A stretch of DNA of 25,046 bases from Paulinella micropora (GCA_009731375.1 BJOX01000042.1:447606-472651); one strand, 5' to 3'; counted from the stretch's first letter, positions 16,727-25,001 are shown. Notes: generated from the sequence alone by a model not told the origin. Program-made: numbers and translations.

Positions 16727-18258
16727 GTGTACATCGAGCCCGTGGTCTCTCCCTTAGAGGCGCAGCACTATACCACGTTTTTAGTCACTCGGGGCAGAAT
16801 GATCACGAACAAGTCTTGTTCGTGGAGAGGAGTAAAAACCCGAACTACCTGCGTTTGCACTTGTACGATCCCAGCAAGGGCGCCGGCCACACCTTGCCCC
16901 ACTACACATTTTATATGTCTTTAGTGACCGCGTTCCAAAACGCAGAGCCGGACGCACGTGTCGAGTTGCTCCACGTAGAACAGTCCAACTTCCCCGCTGA
17001 TCAGCGGGGCGAGGGTACGTGTGCTTTGTTGGCGCTGACCAGAGCGCTGATGGTAAGTTACAGCGGCGACCCCCGGGATCTGTGTTTTGCCAGAAGCATC
17101 CCTCACCCCTGGCTGCTGCTAATGTGTTTCATGTGGCAGACCATGCTGATGCAGAAGCAATATTGGGAATGCTTTAAGCCCGGCACTATGGCAGAGTCGA
17201 AGCCCTTCGCGCCAGGGTTCTGGGGGGCCCTGCGGGCGTCCGAGTGCGATCCGCAGTTCAGCAAGTACGTGCAGAGGCTGGAATACAGACCACAGGTAGG
17301 GCGCAGCCCCCCGGGCGCAGCAGCACCACCCGGCCCGGGGGACCCGCAGGGACCCTCCCCGCACGGTTCGCACGACCAAGGTGCACGCTATCATGTCCAC
17401 CCCACCACGTACGAGCCGCGCCCCTTGCTAGACATTGTTGGAATTCAGCAGCGAGCAGATCCGCCGCGTACTGCCGGCCCGGCTCTGTACAGAGCTGTTC
17501 CAACTAGCGCACGTGGACATGCAGCACACAGACGAGACCTGGAAGGCAATTTCTGCAATCGACCCCGGTTCGACCCCTACGTGAGCCCGGCTGCACATCC
17601 GGACGACCGCTCTACGCCGGGTCTGTACCTTTGGGCGCGCTTACACCTTCTCGGGGGTCCATACCCCGGGCTAACCATACCCGCCGCGCTGCAAAAAGCC
17701 AGCGATTGGCTGAGCCAGGAAATCTGCGGGAAGGCGCGCGAGCTCGTGCGCGTGCACGCGAACTGGTACCCCATCGACGGGGGCAGGACGGGCCAAGGGC
17801 GCATCGACTTCCACCAGGACGACGAGGACGGCCAAGACCAGGCACTCATTAACTCTTTGTCGCTGGGCTCCGCCTCTCTTATCCGGTTCCGGCCGGCGCC
17901 GGGGTCGGAGGCGGTCGTGAGGAATTTATTGCAGACGTGGCCAGAGCAGGCCTGCCTAACGGCAGGCACGGAGGTTGAGCTGCAAGTACAACAGGAGCAG
18001 GCCGCTGTACCAGTGCACGTGTATGCTATGCTAGGCAGGGACTTCCAGCGGCACCTGCAGCACGCCGTGGATGTCCCGGCCAGCCACGTGCGCGCGTCCC
18101 AGCAGCTGCTAGAAACCAAGCCCGACGAGGTTCGGACCTTCTACGCGCAATTCCCCAAACCGGACGAGCCATACACGGGGGGCTTTGCGCGGGCCCCCAC
18201 CACGCGCGTGTCCTGGACCTTCCGCTACGAGCCTGACCAGGCTGCTGCAGCACATTAA
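16717..18258 (+). CDS. Ulp1/adenain-like protease fused to AlkB-like 2OG-Fe(II) oxygenase
   Basis: The unspliced frame is open for 513 codons. Residues ~30-102 fit the C48 (Ulp1/adenain) order: His30 (DHEQVLFVE), Asp51 (LHLYDPSKG), Gln96 and Cys102 in DQRGEGTCALLALTRAL, giving Gln-x5-Cys. The C-terminal part is AlkB-like: ANWYPIDGG, FHQDDEDG (iron ligands His 17812, Asp 17818), INSLSLGSASLIRF, QRHLQHAV (third ligand His 18061) and TRVSWTFRYE (2-oxoglutarate/active-site Arg codons 18205 and 18223). AlkB enzymes oxidatively remove alkyl groups from nucleic acids; C48 enzymes cut SUMO-like or viral precursor proteins. Between ~17296 and 17702 the frame turns compositionally poor while another frame reads well, and GT-AG introns at 17296-17431 and 17581-17702 restore one continuous reading. 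The start is uncertain, since the ATG lies at the end of a repeat; stop TAA at 18256. Fusion and intron model are inference; the AlkB call is firm, the protease call good. Confidence 0.75.
   Translation: MFFGVHRARGLSLRGAALYHVFSHSGQNDHEQVLFVERSKNPNYLRLHLYDPSKGAGHTLPHYTFYMSLVTAFQNAEPDARVELLHVEQSNFPADQRGEGTCALLALTRALMVSYSGDPRDLCFARSIPHPWLLLMCFMWQTMLMQKQYWECFKPGTMAESKPFAPGFWGALRASECDPQFSKYVQRLEYRPQVGRSPPGAAAPPGPGDPQGPSPHGSHDQGARYHVHPTTYEPRPLLDIVGIQQRADPPRTAGPALYRAVPTSARGHAAHRRDLEGNFCNRPRFDPYVSPAAHPDDRSTPGLYLWARLHLLGGPYPGLTIPAALQKASDWLSQEICGKARELVRVHANWYPIDGGRTGQGRIDFHQDDEDGQDQALINSLSLGSASLIRFRPAPGSEAVVRNLLQTWPEQACLTAGTEVELQVQQEQAAVPVHVYAMLGRDFQRHLQHAVDVPASHVRASQQLLETKPDEVRTFYAQFPKPDEPYTGGFARAPTTRVSWTFRYEPDQAAAAH
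17296..17431 (+). other. probable intron 1 of the protease-AlkB gene
   Basis: A CAG|GTAGGG donor and CTTGCTAG| acceptor bound 136 bp. The intron is phase 0. Exon 2 then reads in frame 2 (for example SEQIRRVLPARLCTELFQL), which looks far more protein-like than the unspliced Pro/Gly/Ala/Arg reading. The acceptor TAG would be an in-frame stop if the frame-2 reading ran further upstream. Confidence 0.6.
17581..17702 (+). other. probable intron 2 of the protease-AlkB gene
   Basis: A TAC|GTGAGC donor, a CTAAC branch-point-like element near 17671 and an AAAGCCAG| acceptor bound 122 bp. Two bases before and one after form a codon, so phase is preserved and the reading passes into DWLSQEICGKARELV just before the AlkB core. 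Without splicing, the exon-2 frame ends at a TGA within the donor (17582-17584). Confidence 0.6.
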
Positions 18259-18412
18259 AGCCAAACAAGGGGACAGTTGCGTAACTTGGCTGGCACTAAA
18301 AAAAACCAGGAAATTGCGTACTTAGCAGACACAGCCGCAGAGGGAGGGGGAAGGGGGAGAAGTGCGGTAACTTTGAGGACTGCAGACACCTGCACGAACG
18401 TGCGTGCAACTT

Positions 18413-18940
18413 TGCAGGTTCGGGGGAGGGGCTGGCCCTCCTGCGCGACGACCGGGACTTTATTGCTCCCCATGCCATGGTCTTGTTCAAGCCACACAAC
18501 CCCGACTCCAAGCGCGCGGACTTGTAACCTGTACAACCCGTACGGCCCTGTCTGCCAGCTGGCCCCGCGCGAGGTTGGGTACGCCTTTTACTTGTCAGTG
18601 TGGCAAGCCTTTCGGGACGTGACGCCGCCGGAATTAGAGGTGTTCCTGTACGACGCACAGAAGGATAGTAGCCCCCTGTGCGCTCCGGGACCAGTCGGGA
18701 GAGGGTGCGTGCGCCCTCTTGTCGCGAGCGCTGATAGCCAGCTCCAGCGATGACCGCCGAGATCTGTGGCTTAGCCGAAGCATTCTTCGCTCCTGGCTGT
18801 TGCTGCTGAGCTTCATGTGGCAGGCCCTGTTTATGACCGACAAGCAACTTATGGTTTTCAAACCCAGCGCTAGGCGCGATGCTAGGCCCCCGGCGCACAA
18901 GTTCTGGGTAGAGCTGCGCCCGTCCAACTGCGCTGGCTAG
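18413..18940 (+). pseudogene. second, frameshifted copy of the Ulp1-like protease domain, no AlkB part
   Basis: Pieced over three frames, this copy aligns with the protease half of the upstream gene. HAMVLFKPHNPDSK matches the His region; LYNLYNPYGP matches the Asp region but has Asn for the catalytic Asp; GYAFYLSVWQAF matches HYTFYMSLVTAF. DQSGEGACALLSRALIAS (from about 18697) keeps Gln-x5-Cys, and WLLLLSFMWQALFM and FKPSARRDARP follow as in copy 1. One frame change occurs at the TAA near 18526 and another between about 18663 and 18697. The last frame stops at 18938-18940, where copy 1 continues into the intron and AlkB domain. A TTTGCAG at 18412-18418 could be an acceptor for a missing 5' exon. 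Loss of the Asp and the frame breaks point to a non-functional paralogue. Confidence 0.65.
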
Positions 18941-19466
18941 CTGTTTACGAAGTACAGGGCCAGGCTCCAGCCCGCGGCAACCGTGCAGCGCAGCACCATC
19001 AGTGCGGCGCGCTCCGGGGGGGGCGCATTTGGACCCGGGCCTAGCCGCGCCGGGGGTTCAGGGCACCGGATCTGATTAAAAAACCTTGCCCCCCCCCCCC
19101 CCCCCCCCCGGGAAGGGGGGGGCAGGGGAGGTCCCGCAGGGGCACGGTCGGCGTGCTGAAACGGTCCATCGCAGCCTCGGTCTTGCACTTTCTCGCCCGC
19201 CGGGCTGCGCGATTCAGGGCCCCTCCNNNNNNNNNNCCCCCCCCCCCCCCCCCCCCCGTCAGGAACGCGAGCGCGTGCTCAGCGGCAAAAGGGGGGGGGG
19301 GAGAATTAGCAAGCGCCTCTACTAGACACGACCGGCACCTGTTCATCGGCCGAAACTTTTAATACTACAGCCAAAAACGAGTGGTGATGCAGGATTTTTG
19401 GGCAGCCGGCCAAGCGCGGGCAGGAGCAAAGCGAGAGGGAGATCCATTCGCGCTAGCCTGCCCCTG
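18941..19466. other. GC-rich spacer with C/G homopolymers and a gap, no gene called
   Basis: The sequence between two convergent gene remnants contains poly-C at about 19088-19109 and 19237-19257, poly-G at about 19290-19300 and a ten-N gap. Short frames on both strands are Pro- or Gly-run artefacts. Confidence 0.5.
19227..19236. other. assembly gap (10 N)
   Basis: Followed by a C run inside the GC-rich island. Confidence 0.95.
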
Positions 19467-20390
19467 TTATCTAGGGGGGAGGCGGTGGGGATAGTTCAAC
19501 GCAAGCTCCAGCAGGTTAGTGCGGTACGAGGCCCGCGTGGTTAAGAACTGGGCAGGGTCGAGTAACGGCGGCAACGAGGGCACACACGCCCGGTTCCAGC
19601 CTGTAGCCAGCTGGGGCGACGGATTCTGTAGGGCAGTGAAGACTGTGGGGTCGAGCAGGTGCGGGCGGGGGGGCGGTTCCTCGGCCGGCACGTAGATGTC
19701 CCTCACGCACCCACGCCGCTGACGGCGCAGTTGCGCTAGGATGGGCAGTGCTAGCTGCGCGGGTGTGGGCGGGGGGGGCGGCCGGACAGAGCCAGCGCAA
19801 GAGCTCCAGGCAAGCGACCTTGTCCGCTACCCACCACGCGGGGCCCCCGGGAGCGTCGTACAAGGGCCGCAGCCGCAGCTGGTACAGCTGGTAGTAGGCG
19901 TCTCGCCACTTTTGGTAGGCCGCGCCCTGCTGCGCGGCCAGGCTGTGCGTTAGCGGGTGGCGCCACAGCAGCGCGAGCAGCCGCTGTGCGGGCGGCAGGC
20001 GACAGGCGGCCGCCCTGCGACACGTGGTGCTCGAGCAGTTCGAGCAGGGTGGGAGTAGGGGTCTGGGCCTGGTGCAGCCCGCAGGCCGCGTCGTCCGCAG
20101 TGAACAACAACGCTGGTAGTATTCCGCCGAGGGCCTCCAAACTCCCGCACAGCGCGGGCAACAACACTGCTTCCTCGTGGAATAACGTGTGCACGCCCTC
20201 GGAGTAGCACGAAGACACAAAGAGCAAGAGCTGCACAGGCACGAACGCGGCCGCTAGCCCGTGGCTCGCGCGGTTGGTGCAGCTGTCGCGCTGCCAGACC
20301 TCACCCACCCGCAGGTCGGCCTGGGGGGGGCGGCCCGCCGTGTCACGCACCGCCGGGTGCAACTGCGTAGTGGCCAAGCGCACACGGATC
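19467..20390 (-). pseudogene. minus-strand gene of unknown function, two frame breaks, 5' end missing
   Basis: A protein-like reading of about 300 residues spans three minus-strand frames. From ~20390 to ~20008 it includes FVPVQLLLFVSSCYSEGVHT and TLLELLEHHVSQG. From ~20008 to ~19780 it includes RLLALLWRHPLTHSLAAQQG, YQKWRDAYYQLYQLRLRPLY and DKVACLELLRWLC. From ~19780 to the stop at 19467 it includes CVRDIYVPAEEPPPRP, LLDPTVFTALQNPSPQLATG and YRTNLLELALNYPHRLPP. The second switch falls in a run of eight C (about 19772-19779), so a one-base consensus error is possible; the first lies near CAGGGCGGCCGCC. Leu-rich helices suggest a globular protein, but I recognise no family. Its upstream end is replaced at ~20385 by the gypsy integrase fragment, so the N-terminus is lost or lies elsewhere. 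It faces the protease-AlkB gene tail to tail and shares its GC richness. Confidence 0.5.
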
Positions 20391-22022
20391 ATCCCTGTCA
20401 AAGACGTTACCGGCAAGACGACGGCCGAGGCGCTGATCGATAGGATCATCTCACAGATCGGAGTACCAAGAAAGATATGTTCTGATCGAGGCTCGGACTT
20501 TAATAACGAGGTCATCGACAAACTATCTAAGTATTACGGGATGAAATGGCAATATGTTACTGCCTATAACCCGCGAGCAAATGGGAAAATCGAGCGGGTA
20601 CACAGACCCCTCAAAGCCTCGCTAAAGATGTATTGCACGAAGAAGGAGAATCAAAGAGCATGGGTCGAGGCAGCACCATCATTTGCGTTTGCAATGAACT
20701 GTCTACCCTCTACGGCGTTAGGAGGCTCGAAGAGCTCAATCTCGCCATATCAGTTAGTATATGGGCGTGAGCCTGATATCCCGACTTCGCTCCTTCACCC
20801 AAAAGACACTTGGGCGGATGCGGATGAGTTGTTTGGGATGAGACTTAGAGTGAAGATGGAGGCGGAACAAATAGTCAGGGCGCATAGAGAGGCGGAGCGC
20901 CGAAAGACTGATGCTGAAGGGGTGCGACAAGCGCACTTGGATCAGATCAAGTTCCAGGTCGGGGATATTGTACTATTGTACCATCCTCAAGTCCCGAAGG
21001 GAGTCAGCTCTAAGCTGTTCACTCACTGGAAAGGACCTTATCAGATTATGGAACAGACGGGACCTCTGAATTACAAGATCAGGGGTAGAGGGAAGGTGCA
21101 AATTGTGAATGTAAGAAGGCTGATTAAGTATGATCCCTTCTTACTGGAAGATGAATCCGTTGAGGAGGCGTTAAAACGGATGAAGGATGATTTCAAAGAG
21201 GTGCCGCCCATCCACAAGGAGGCTGGCATAGACCAAGACGATGCTTATCGGGCACCGATAGCTGAGAAGGAGGAGAGTGAGGTGGACAGCAAGGAGAAGA
21301 CTGACCGCATAAGCGCGGTGGGGACTCAGTCCAAGTCTCCGCGAGAGCATAGCGGAAAGAAGGAGAAGATCACAGAGGCGCAGCTAAGGAGAGCGCGGAA
21401 TGATCTTATCAACGACCAACCGAGGAAGGCGATGAGGTCGATGAGATCAAAGGACGTCCACCAGGAGGAGGAGGGGACGGACACTGACCCAAACGCGGGC
21501 AACGTTGAGATTGTCCATGAGCGATGGAAGGAAGGCGATGCGATAGCAACCATCGCATGGGTGAAAAATGTTTTCTATCTGATGAGACCAGCGGAACAAC
21601 ATGTCGCTGATGACACTCTCTCAGACTTATACTTGATGCGGGTCGTGGCGGTCCCACGACAGATGCGTGTCACACGGACACTCAAAATATCATCAGCCGC
21701 AAAGATAGTACAACCGATACTCCAGTTCTGGAGAAGTATGGACCCGGTTGAGGATCCAAAGGCAAGACATTATCTGCCAGTATATAAAGACGCAAAAAGT
21801 CTCGAGACATGGGATGATACAATTACTCCCAGAGACAAGGATTACACTGCGTGGACCATTCAGACACTGCCAAGAGGAGTGCTTGATGTCCCTTTTGAAT
21901 TATCGTTGGGCGGAATCCCTAATAAGATCTGGGACATTCTCGAACAGTCAAAGTTCGATCTGACTTTTGTTGGTGGTCCTCCACCAGGCAAAGAAATCCG
22001 CGCCAGACGACGAAGGCAGTGA
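20385..22022 (+). CDS. Ty3/gypsy integrase fragment with long C-terminal tail
   Basis: The frame is open upstream to 20274, but element-like sequence begins at about 20385 (RTRIIPVKDVTGKTTAEAL). The HHCC zinc domain and first catalytic Asp are missing, so the enzyme is truncated. CSDRGSDFNNEV carries the second Asp (codon 20484) and ANGKIERVHRPLK the Glu (codon 20592), with exactly 35 residues between them, the DD35E spacing. After a helical linker there is a GPY/F module: FQVGDIVLLYHP, then LFTHWKGPYQIMEQTGPLNY (about 20950-21100). A further ~300 residues follow: a charged linker (about 21160-21500), then a folded-looking tail (VFYLMRPAEQHVADDTL, IVQPILQFWRSMDP) with no chromodomain features I can see, ending KEIRARRRRQ before a TGA at 22020. 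No RT, RNase H or protease lies upstream. The intact frame contrasts with the decayed neighbours and suggests a relatively young copy. Confidence 0.85.
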   Translation, partial: RIIPVKDVTGKTTAEALIDRIISQIGVPRKICSDRGSDFNNEVIDKLSKYYGMKWQYVTAYNPRANGKIERVHRPLKASLKMYCTKKENQRAWVEAAPSFAFAMNCLPSTALGGSKSSISPYQLVYGREPDIPTSLLHPKDTWADADELFGMRLRVKMEAEQIVRAHREAERRKTDAEGVRQAHLDQIKFQVGDIVLLYHPQVPKGVSSKLFTHWKGPYQIMEQTGPLNYKIRGRGKVQIVNVRRLIKYDPFLLEDESVEEALKRMKDDFKEVPPIHKEAGIDQDDAYRAPIAEKEESEVDSKEKTDRISAVGTQSKSPREHSGKKEKITEAQLRRARNDLINDQPRKAMRSMRSKDVHQEEEGTDTDPNAGNVEIVHERWKEGDAIATIAWVKNVFYLMRPAEQHVADDTLSDLYLMRVVAVPRQMRVTRTLKISSAAKIVQPILQFWRSMDPVEDPKARHYLPVYKDAKSLETWDDTITPRDKDYTAWTIQTLPRGVLDVPFELSLGGIPNKIWDILEQSKFDLTFVGGPPPGKEIRARRRRQ

Positions 22023-22052
22023 CAAAGAAACTATTTTTCTTTATGCGTCTCA

Positions 22053-22058
22053 AATAAA
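22053..22058 (+). promoter_or_regulatory. possible polyadenylation signal AATAAA
   Basis: AATAAA lies 31 bp after the stop of the integrase ORF. It is a common hexamer in AT-rich DNA, so the call is tentative. Confidence 0.35.
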
Positions 22059-22059
22059 C

Positions 22060-23075
22060 TGATTGATTGCCCACGGCGTATCATGATTTGATCATGCATC
22101 ATCAGTTATCAATATGAATATTAAAAAGACTCAGTGATATAACTTGGCATTCGATCGCAACATACGAGTGCGAAAGGTCGATCGACGATGATACTACACC
22201 GTATACGGGGATCGCTAGTGTATTGAGCGATGGTGTTCCCGGGTATGACCCTTTCCAAGTCCTGGGATGATGTTCTCGAAAATGAAATGTTCTCTGAAAC
22301 TTTCATTAAATTATTTTTTACGATAGATTATATACTGTCGTACCTGAGCACGGTCAATCTCTACTTGTGTCGGTATATCGCAGGGTCGGGTACATACACC
22401 TCGACTTCGGATATAGCTATTAGGACTGGCCCCCTAATACTATATCATAGGATATCCGCCTTATACAAGGGTATGTCATTAAAAAAGACAATGTACTTAC
22501 GATCTCCCTGTGAATAATAATAATAATAATGATAATGATAAGAAGAAGAAGGAGATCAAAGGGGGAATCGTACTACAGCACCACGTTGCTTGTATTTTTT
22601 TATTAATTGTACGTTTGTTCTTGACATACTGCCGAAAAAAAAAAAAAAAGAAAAAAAAAAAAATTGAGGGGAAGGAGTTCAAAATTTACAAGAAAGGCTA
22701 GAGAATCCGCTTTGACGTGCCGTATGAGGATATATTTATCGTCTTTTAGCGTCTATCCGTGGGTCGATGCGCTGTGTGGCATGACTCCATAGCGCATACT
22801 ATTTGCAGAAAGAAATCAGAAGGTGTATGACGAAAATGCTATTTCCGTCATAAAATCGGGAGGGGGTACTGTAGGCATCACCCCCCGGATAGCCGGTAAA
22901 AAATACCTTTTCCTGGTGACAGGTGCACCAGCTTGTTTTTCAGTATTATTTGTCCGGATTGGACCTGATGCCATTTTATTCCTGGTCTGTTGCCGTTTTC
23001 CTTTTTGGCTTCACTGAGCTAATACAACGAGACATCATTCTCATTCTTGAGGACTGTGTTTGGTTGTATTACCGA
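22060..23075. other. AT-rich 3' flank of the gypsy fragment, no gene called
   Basis: It contains short AAT/GAA repeats (22515-22555), a poly-A with one G (22635-22662) and a small near-palindrome around TATGACGAAA and TTTCCGTCATA (about 22827-22853). It may include a long terminal repeat, but only one copy would be present, so LTR ends cannot be fixed. Confidence 0.4.
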
Positions 23076-23079
23076 CTTT

Positions 23080-23436
23080 TTACGAGCTATCGTTGGGGGC
23101 ATTACAGTACCGTGGCTGCCCCTTTAGCAAACACTGCAGAGCCCTGTTATGGAACTCTGCGTCGAACTTCGCATTTTCCCCTCCTCGAGGCGCCCGATCT
23201 GCATGAAACACTTGCGGTGGTCGCCGCTCCTGTCGTCGCTCCTGGTATCCTCCGTCCACATATCTCGAGCCCCGTGGTCTATACACCCCGTCATGCCTTG
23301 GCGCCCGATCTCCTCCCCCTTGCGTGAACTGTCGCGGTCGTCCGCCCCCCCGAAAGCCTCCGCTGCCTCCATAGTTGAACCTTGCCTGTGGCCACTTCGC
23401 GGTCACCGCTGGCGATGTGATCACACGATCGAACTA
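23080..23436 (-). pseudogene. RG-rich protein fragment, possibly Gag C-terminus
   Basis: On the minus strand a frame bounded upstream by a TAG (23434-23436) and ending at 23080 encodes an Arg/Gly-rich chain: RFNYGGSGGFRGGGRPRQF, GGDRAPRHDGVYRPRGSRYV, QERRQERRPPQVFHADRAP, then a non-repetitive end FHNRALQCLLKGQPRYCNAP. RGG-type boxes bind RNA and occur in RNA-binding proteins and in Gag proteins that lack zinc knuckles. No ATG opens the frame (the first possible start is GTG at 23424), so it is an internal or terminal exon or a truncated element. The Gag idea rests on the nearby retroelement fragment and the composition only. Confidence 0.4.
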
Positions 23437-23539
23437 AACATTCGCCCAACTTGGGGGGGGTCAGCTTTTCCGAAATTTTCCTATGATTTTCAGGAGCTTT
23501 TCCAAAACGAATGGAATGAAGGGGAATTAATTTCCTAAT

Positions 23540-24085
23540 TATAAACTTGATATATTGAAATAGTATTTAAAGATGTTTTTACTAGTTGAAATACACTTTA
23601 ACTTCATCTCCGAGATGCGCGAGAACCGGTCTGACACTGTAATTTTTATAATTTTTCATAGTGTAGGCGACTACGAATGCATCATTAAAACAAGCTGCCA
23701 CCATGCACAACCTGCTGCGTTAATTTGTTTTGTTTGATTCCTAAGTATTTTTATTAATAATATTCAGAAATATTTACTTTACATAGTGTAATTCGCTACA
23801 GATGGGGTGGAAAGGCTAGGGTGACACACAGGGGGGGGGGGGGGGGGGNNNNNNNNNNTCAGGTGTGGCTACCACAAATAAAACTCTCAATAAATCTATT
23901 TAAATACATGCAATAATTATAAACGCAAAATATGGAACTAATAGTCAGCAAGATTAGAAACTTATCTGTCTTAAGACATCAACAAGGAAAATCAACGCCT
24001 CAGCGCCATAGACGCTAAGGCAAACTCAAAAAAATTTAGTGAGCTATTTGGACTGTAGCTGGTAGTAGTACCGCGTGGGGGGGTT
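23540..24085. other. AT-rich stretch with poly-G and a gap, no gene
   Basis: Low-GC sequence containing a poly-G run at 23831-23848 followed by ten N. I see no coding signal on either strand. Confidence 0.5.
23849..23858. other. assembly gap (10 N)
   Basis: Directly follows a poly-G run. Confidence 0.95.
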
Positions 24086-24640
24086 GAGCTAGATGCAGCC
24101 AGCTGCCATGCGAGCGATCAAATCATCTAATAGCATATCTCTGTTGCTCTGATTGTTGTTTTGGTTATTCATGCGGTTGTTGTTATGGTTGTTGTGGTTA
24201 TTGTGGCTGCTCTTTTTTTTCTTCTTCTTTGGTGCGTCTGCTTCTTCTTCTTCTTCTTGCTGGTTTGATTTCTTCTTTCTCTTGTTGCAGCAGTGAGGGG
24301 ACAGCGTTGGGGGGGGGAGGGGGATGCAAAGATGAAAAGACAGAGCGGGCAACATGCTCAGCTTGTTAGGAAAGCTTATTTAGCTTATTTCTGAGTGTTT
24401 ATATTTATTATAATATGTGTTGACTTCAAAAGTTCAACATGGGCGGGCCGTAGTGAGGGAACACGTTGGGGGGGTGGGGGGGTGCAAAAATGAAAACGCA
24501 AAGTTGTTACACAAACATAAGTGGCATGCAATGATTCTATTTAATGAGCAATACAGGCTGAATGCAATATTTGCGATACAGCTAATATTATAAACTAGAA
24601 ATTTATCTTTAGTAAAAACTCAAAAAAATTTGGTGAGACG
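24022..24640. repeat. diverged direct repeats
   Basis: GTGAGGGGACAGCGTTGGGG and GTGAGGGAACACGTTGGGG (about 24293 and 24456) are each followed by GATGCAAAGATGAAAA- or GTGCAAAAATGAAAA-like sequence. ACTCAAAAAAATTTAGTGAG (about 24026) recurs as ACTCAAAAAAATTTGGTGAG (about 24617). The order suggests a decayed duplication in which some blocks have drifted. Confidence 0.5.
24089..24293 (-). CDS. candidate last exon: Glu/Lys/Asn-rich with conserved-looking end
   Basis: The minus strand reads from a possible splice acceptor (CTGCTGCAACAAG, about 24281-24293) through NQQEEEEEADAPKKKKKK, then an Asn/His-rich stretch, to QSNRDMLLDDLIARMAAGCI and a stop at 24089. Much of it is triplet-repeat-like, but the final ~18 residues are an ordinary amphipathic helix and end cleanly. 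No family is recognised and no upstream exon is found within the window; it could also be a chance frame. Confidence 0.25.
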
Positions 24641-24666
24641 ATAGATAGATAGATAGATAGATAGAT

Positions 24667-24718
<52 letters not shown>

Positions 24719-24888
24719 GGATGGATATAGATAGAAAGATAGATAGATAGATGGATAGATGGATAGATGGATAGATAGGTAGGTAGGTAGGTAGGTAGAT
24801 AGATAGATAGATAGACAGATAGATAGATAGATAGGTAGATAGATAGATAGATAGATAGATAGATGGAGAGAGAGAGAGAGAGAGGGAG

Positions 24889-24951
<63 letters not shown>

Positions 24952-24968
24952 GATATATTATATATGTG

Positions 24969-25001
<33 letters not shown>

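Noticed and set aside
17047-17060. Perfect-looking splice donor GTAAGT in the protease domain.
   Set aside because: The second protease copy aligns across this point without a gap and without a donor, so the sequence is most simply coding.
17577-18119. Ser/Cys-rich minus-strand frame opposite the AlkB domain.
   Set aside because: It is an antisense shadow of GC-rich coding sequence with no motif, while the plus strand shows catalytic residues.
20274-20384. The first ~37 codons of the long integrase frame as part of the element.
   Set aside because: They are GC-rich, lack integrase motifs and lie antisense to the better-supported minus-strand gene; the element-like sequence begins at about 20385.
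22023-23075. 3' long terminal repeat of the gypsy element.
   Set aside because: There is no second copy in the window to define the ends, and no clear TG...CA boundary with a polypurine tract, so I list it only as flank.
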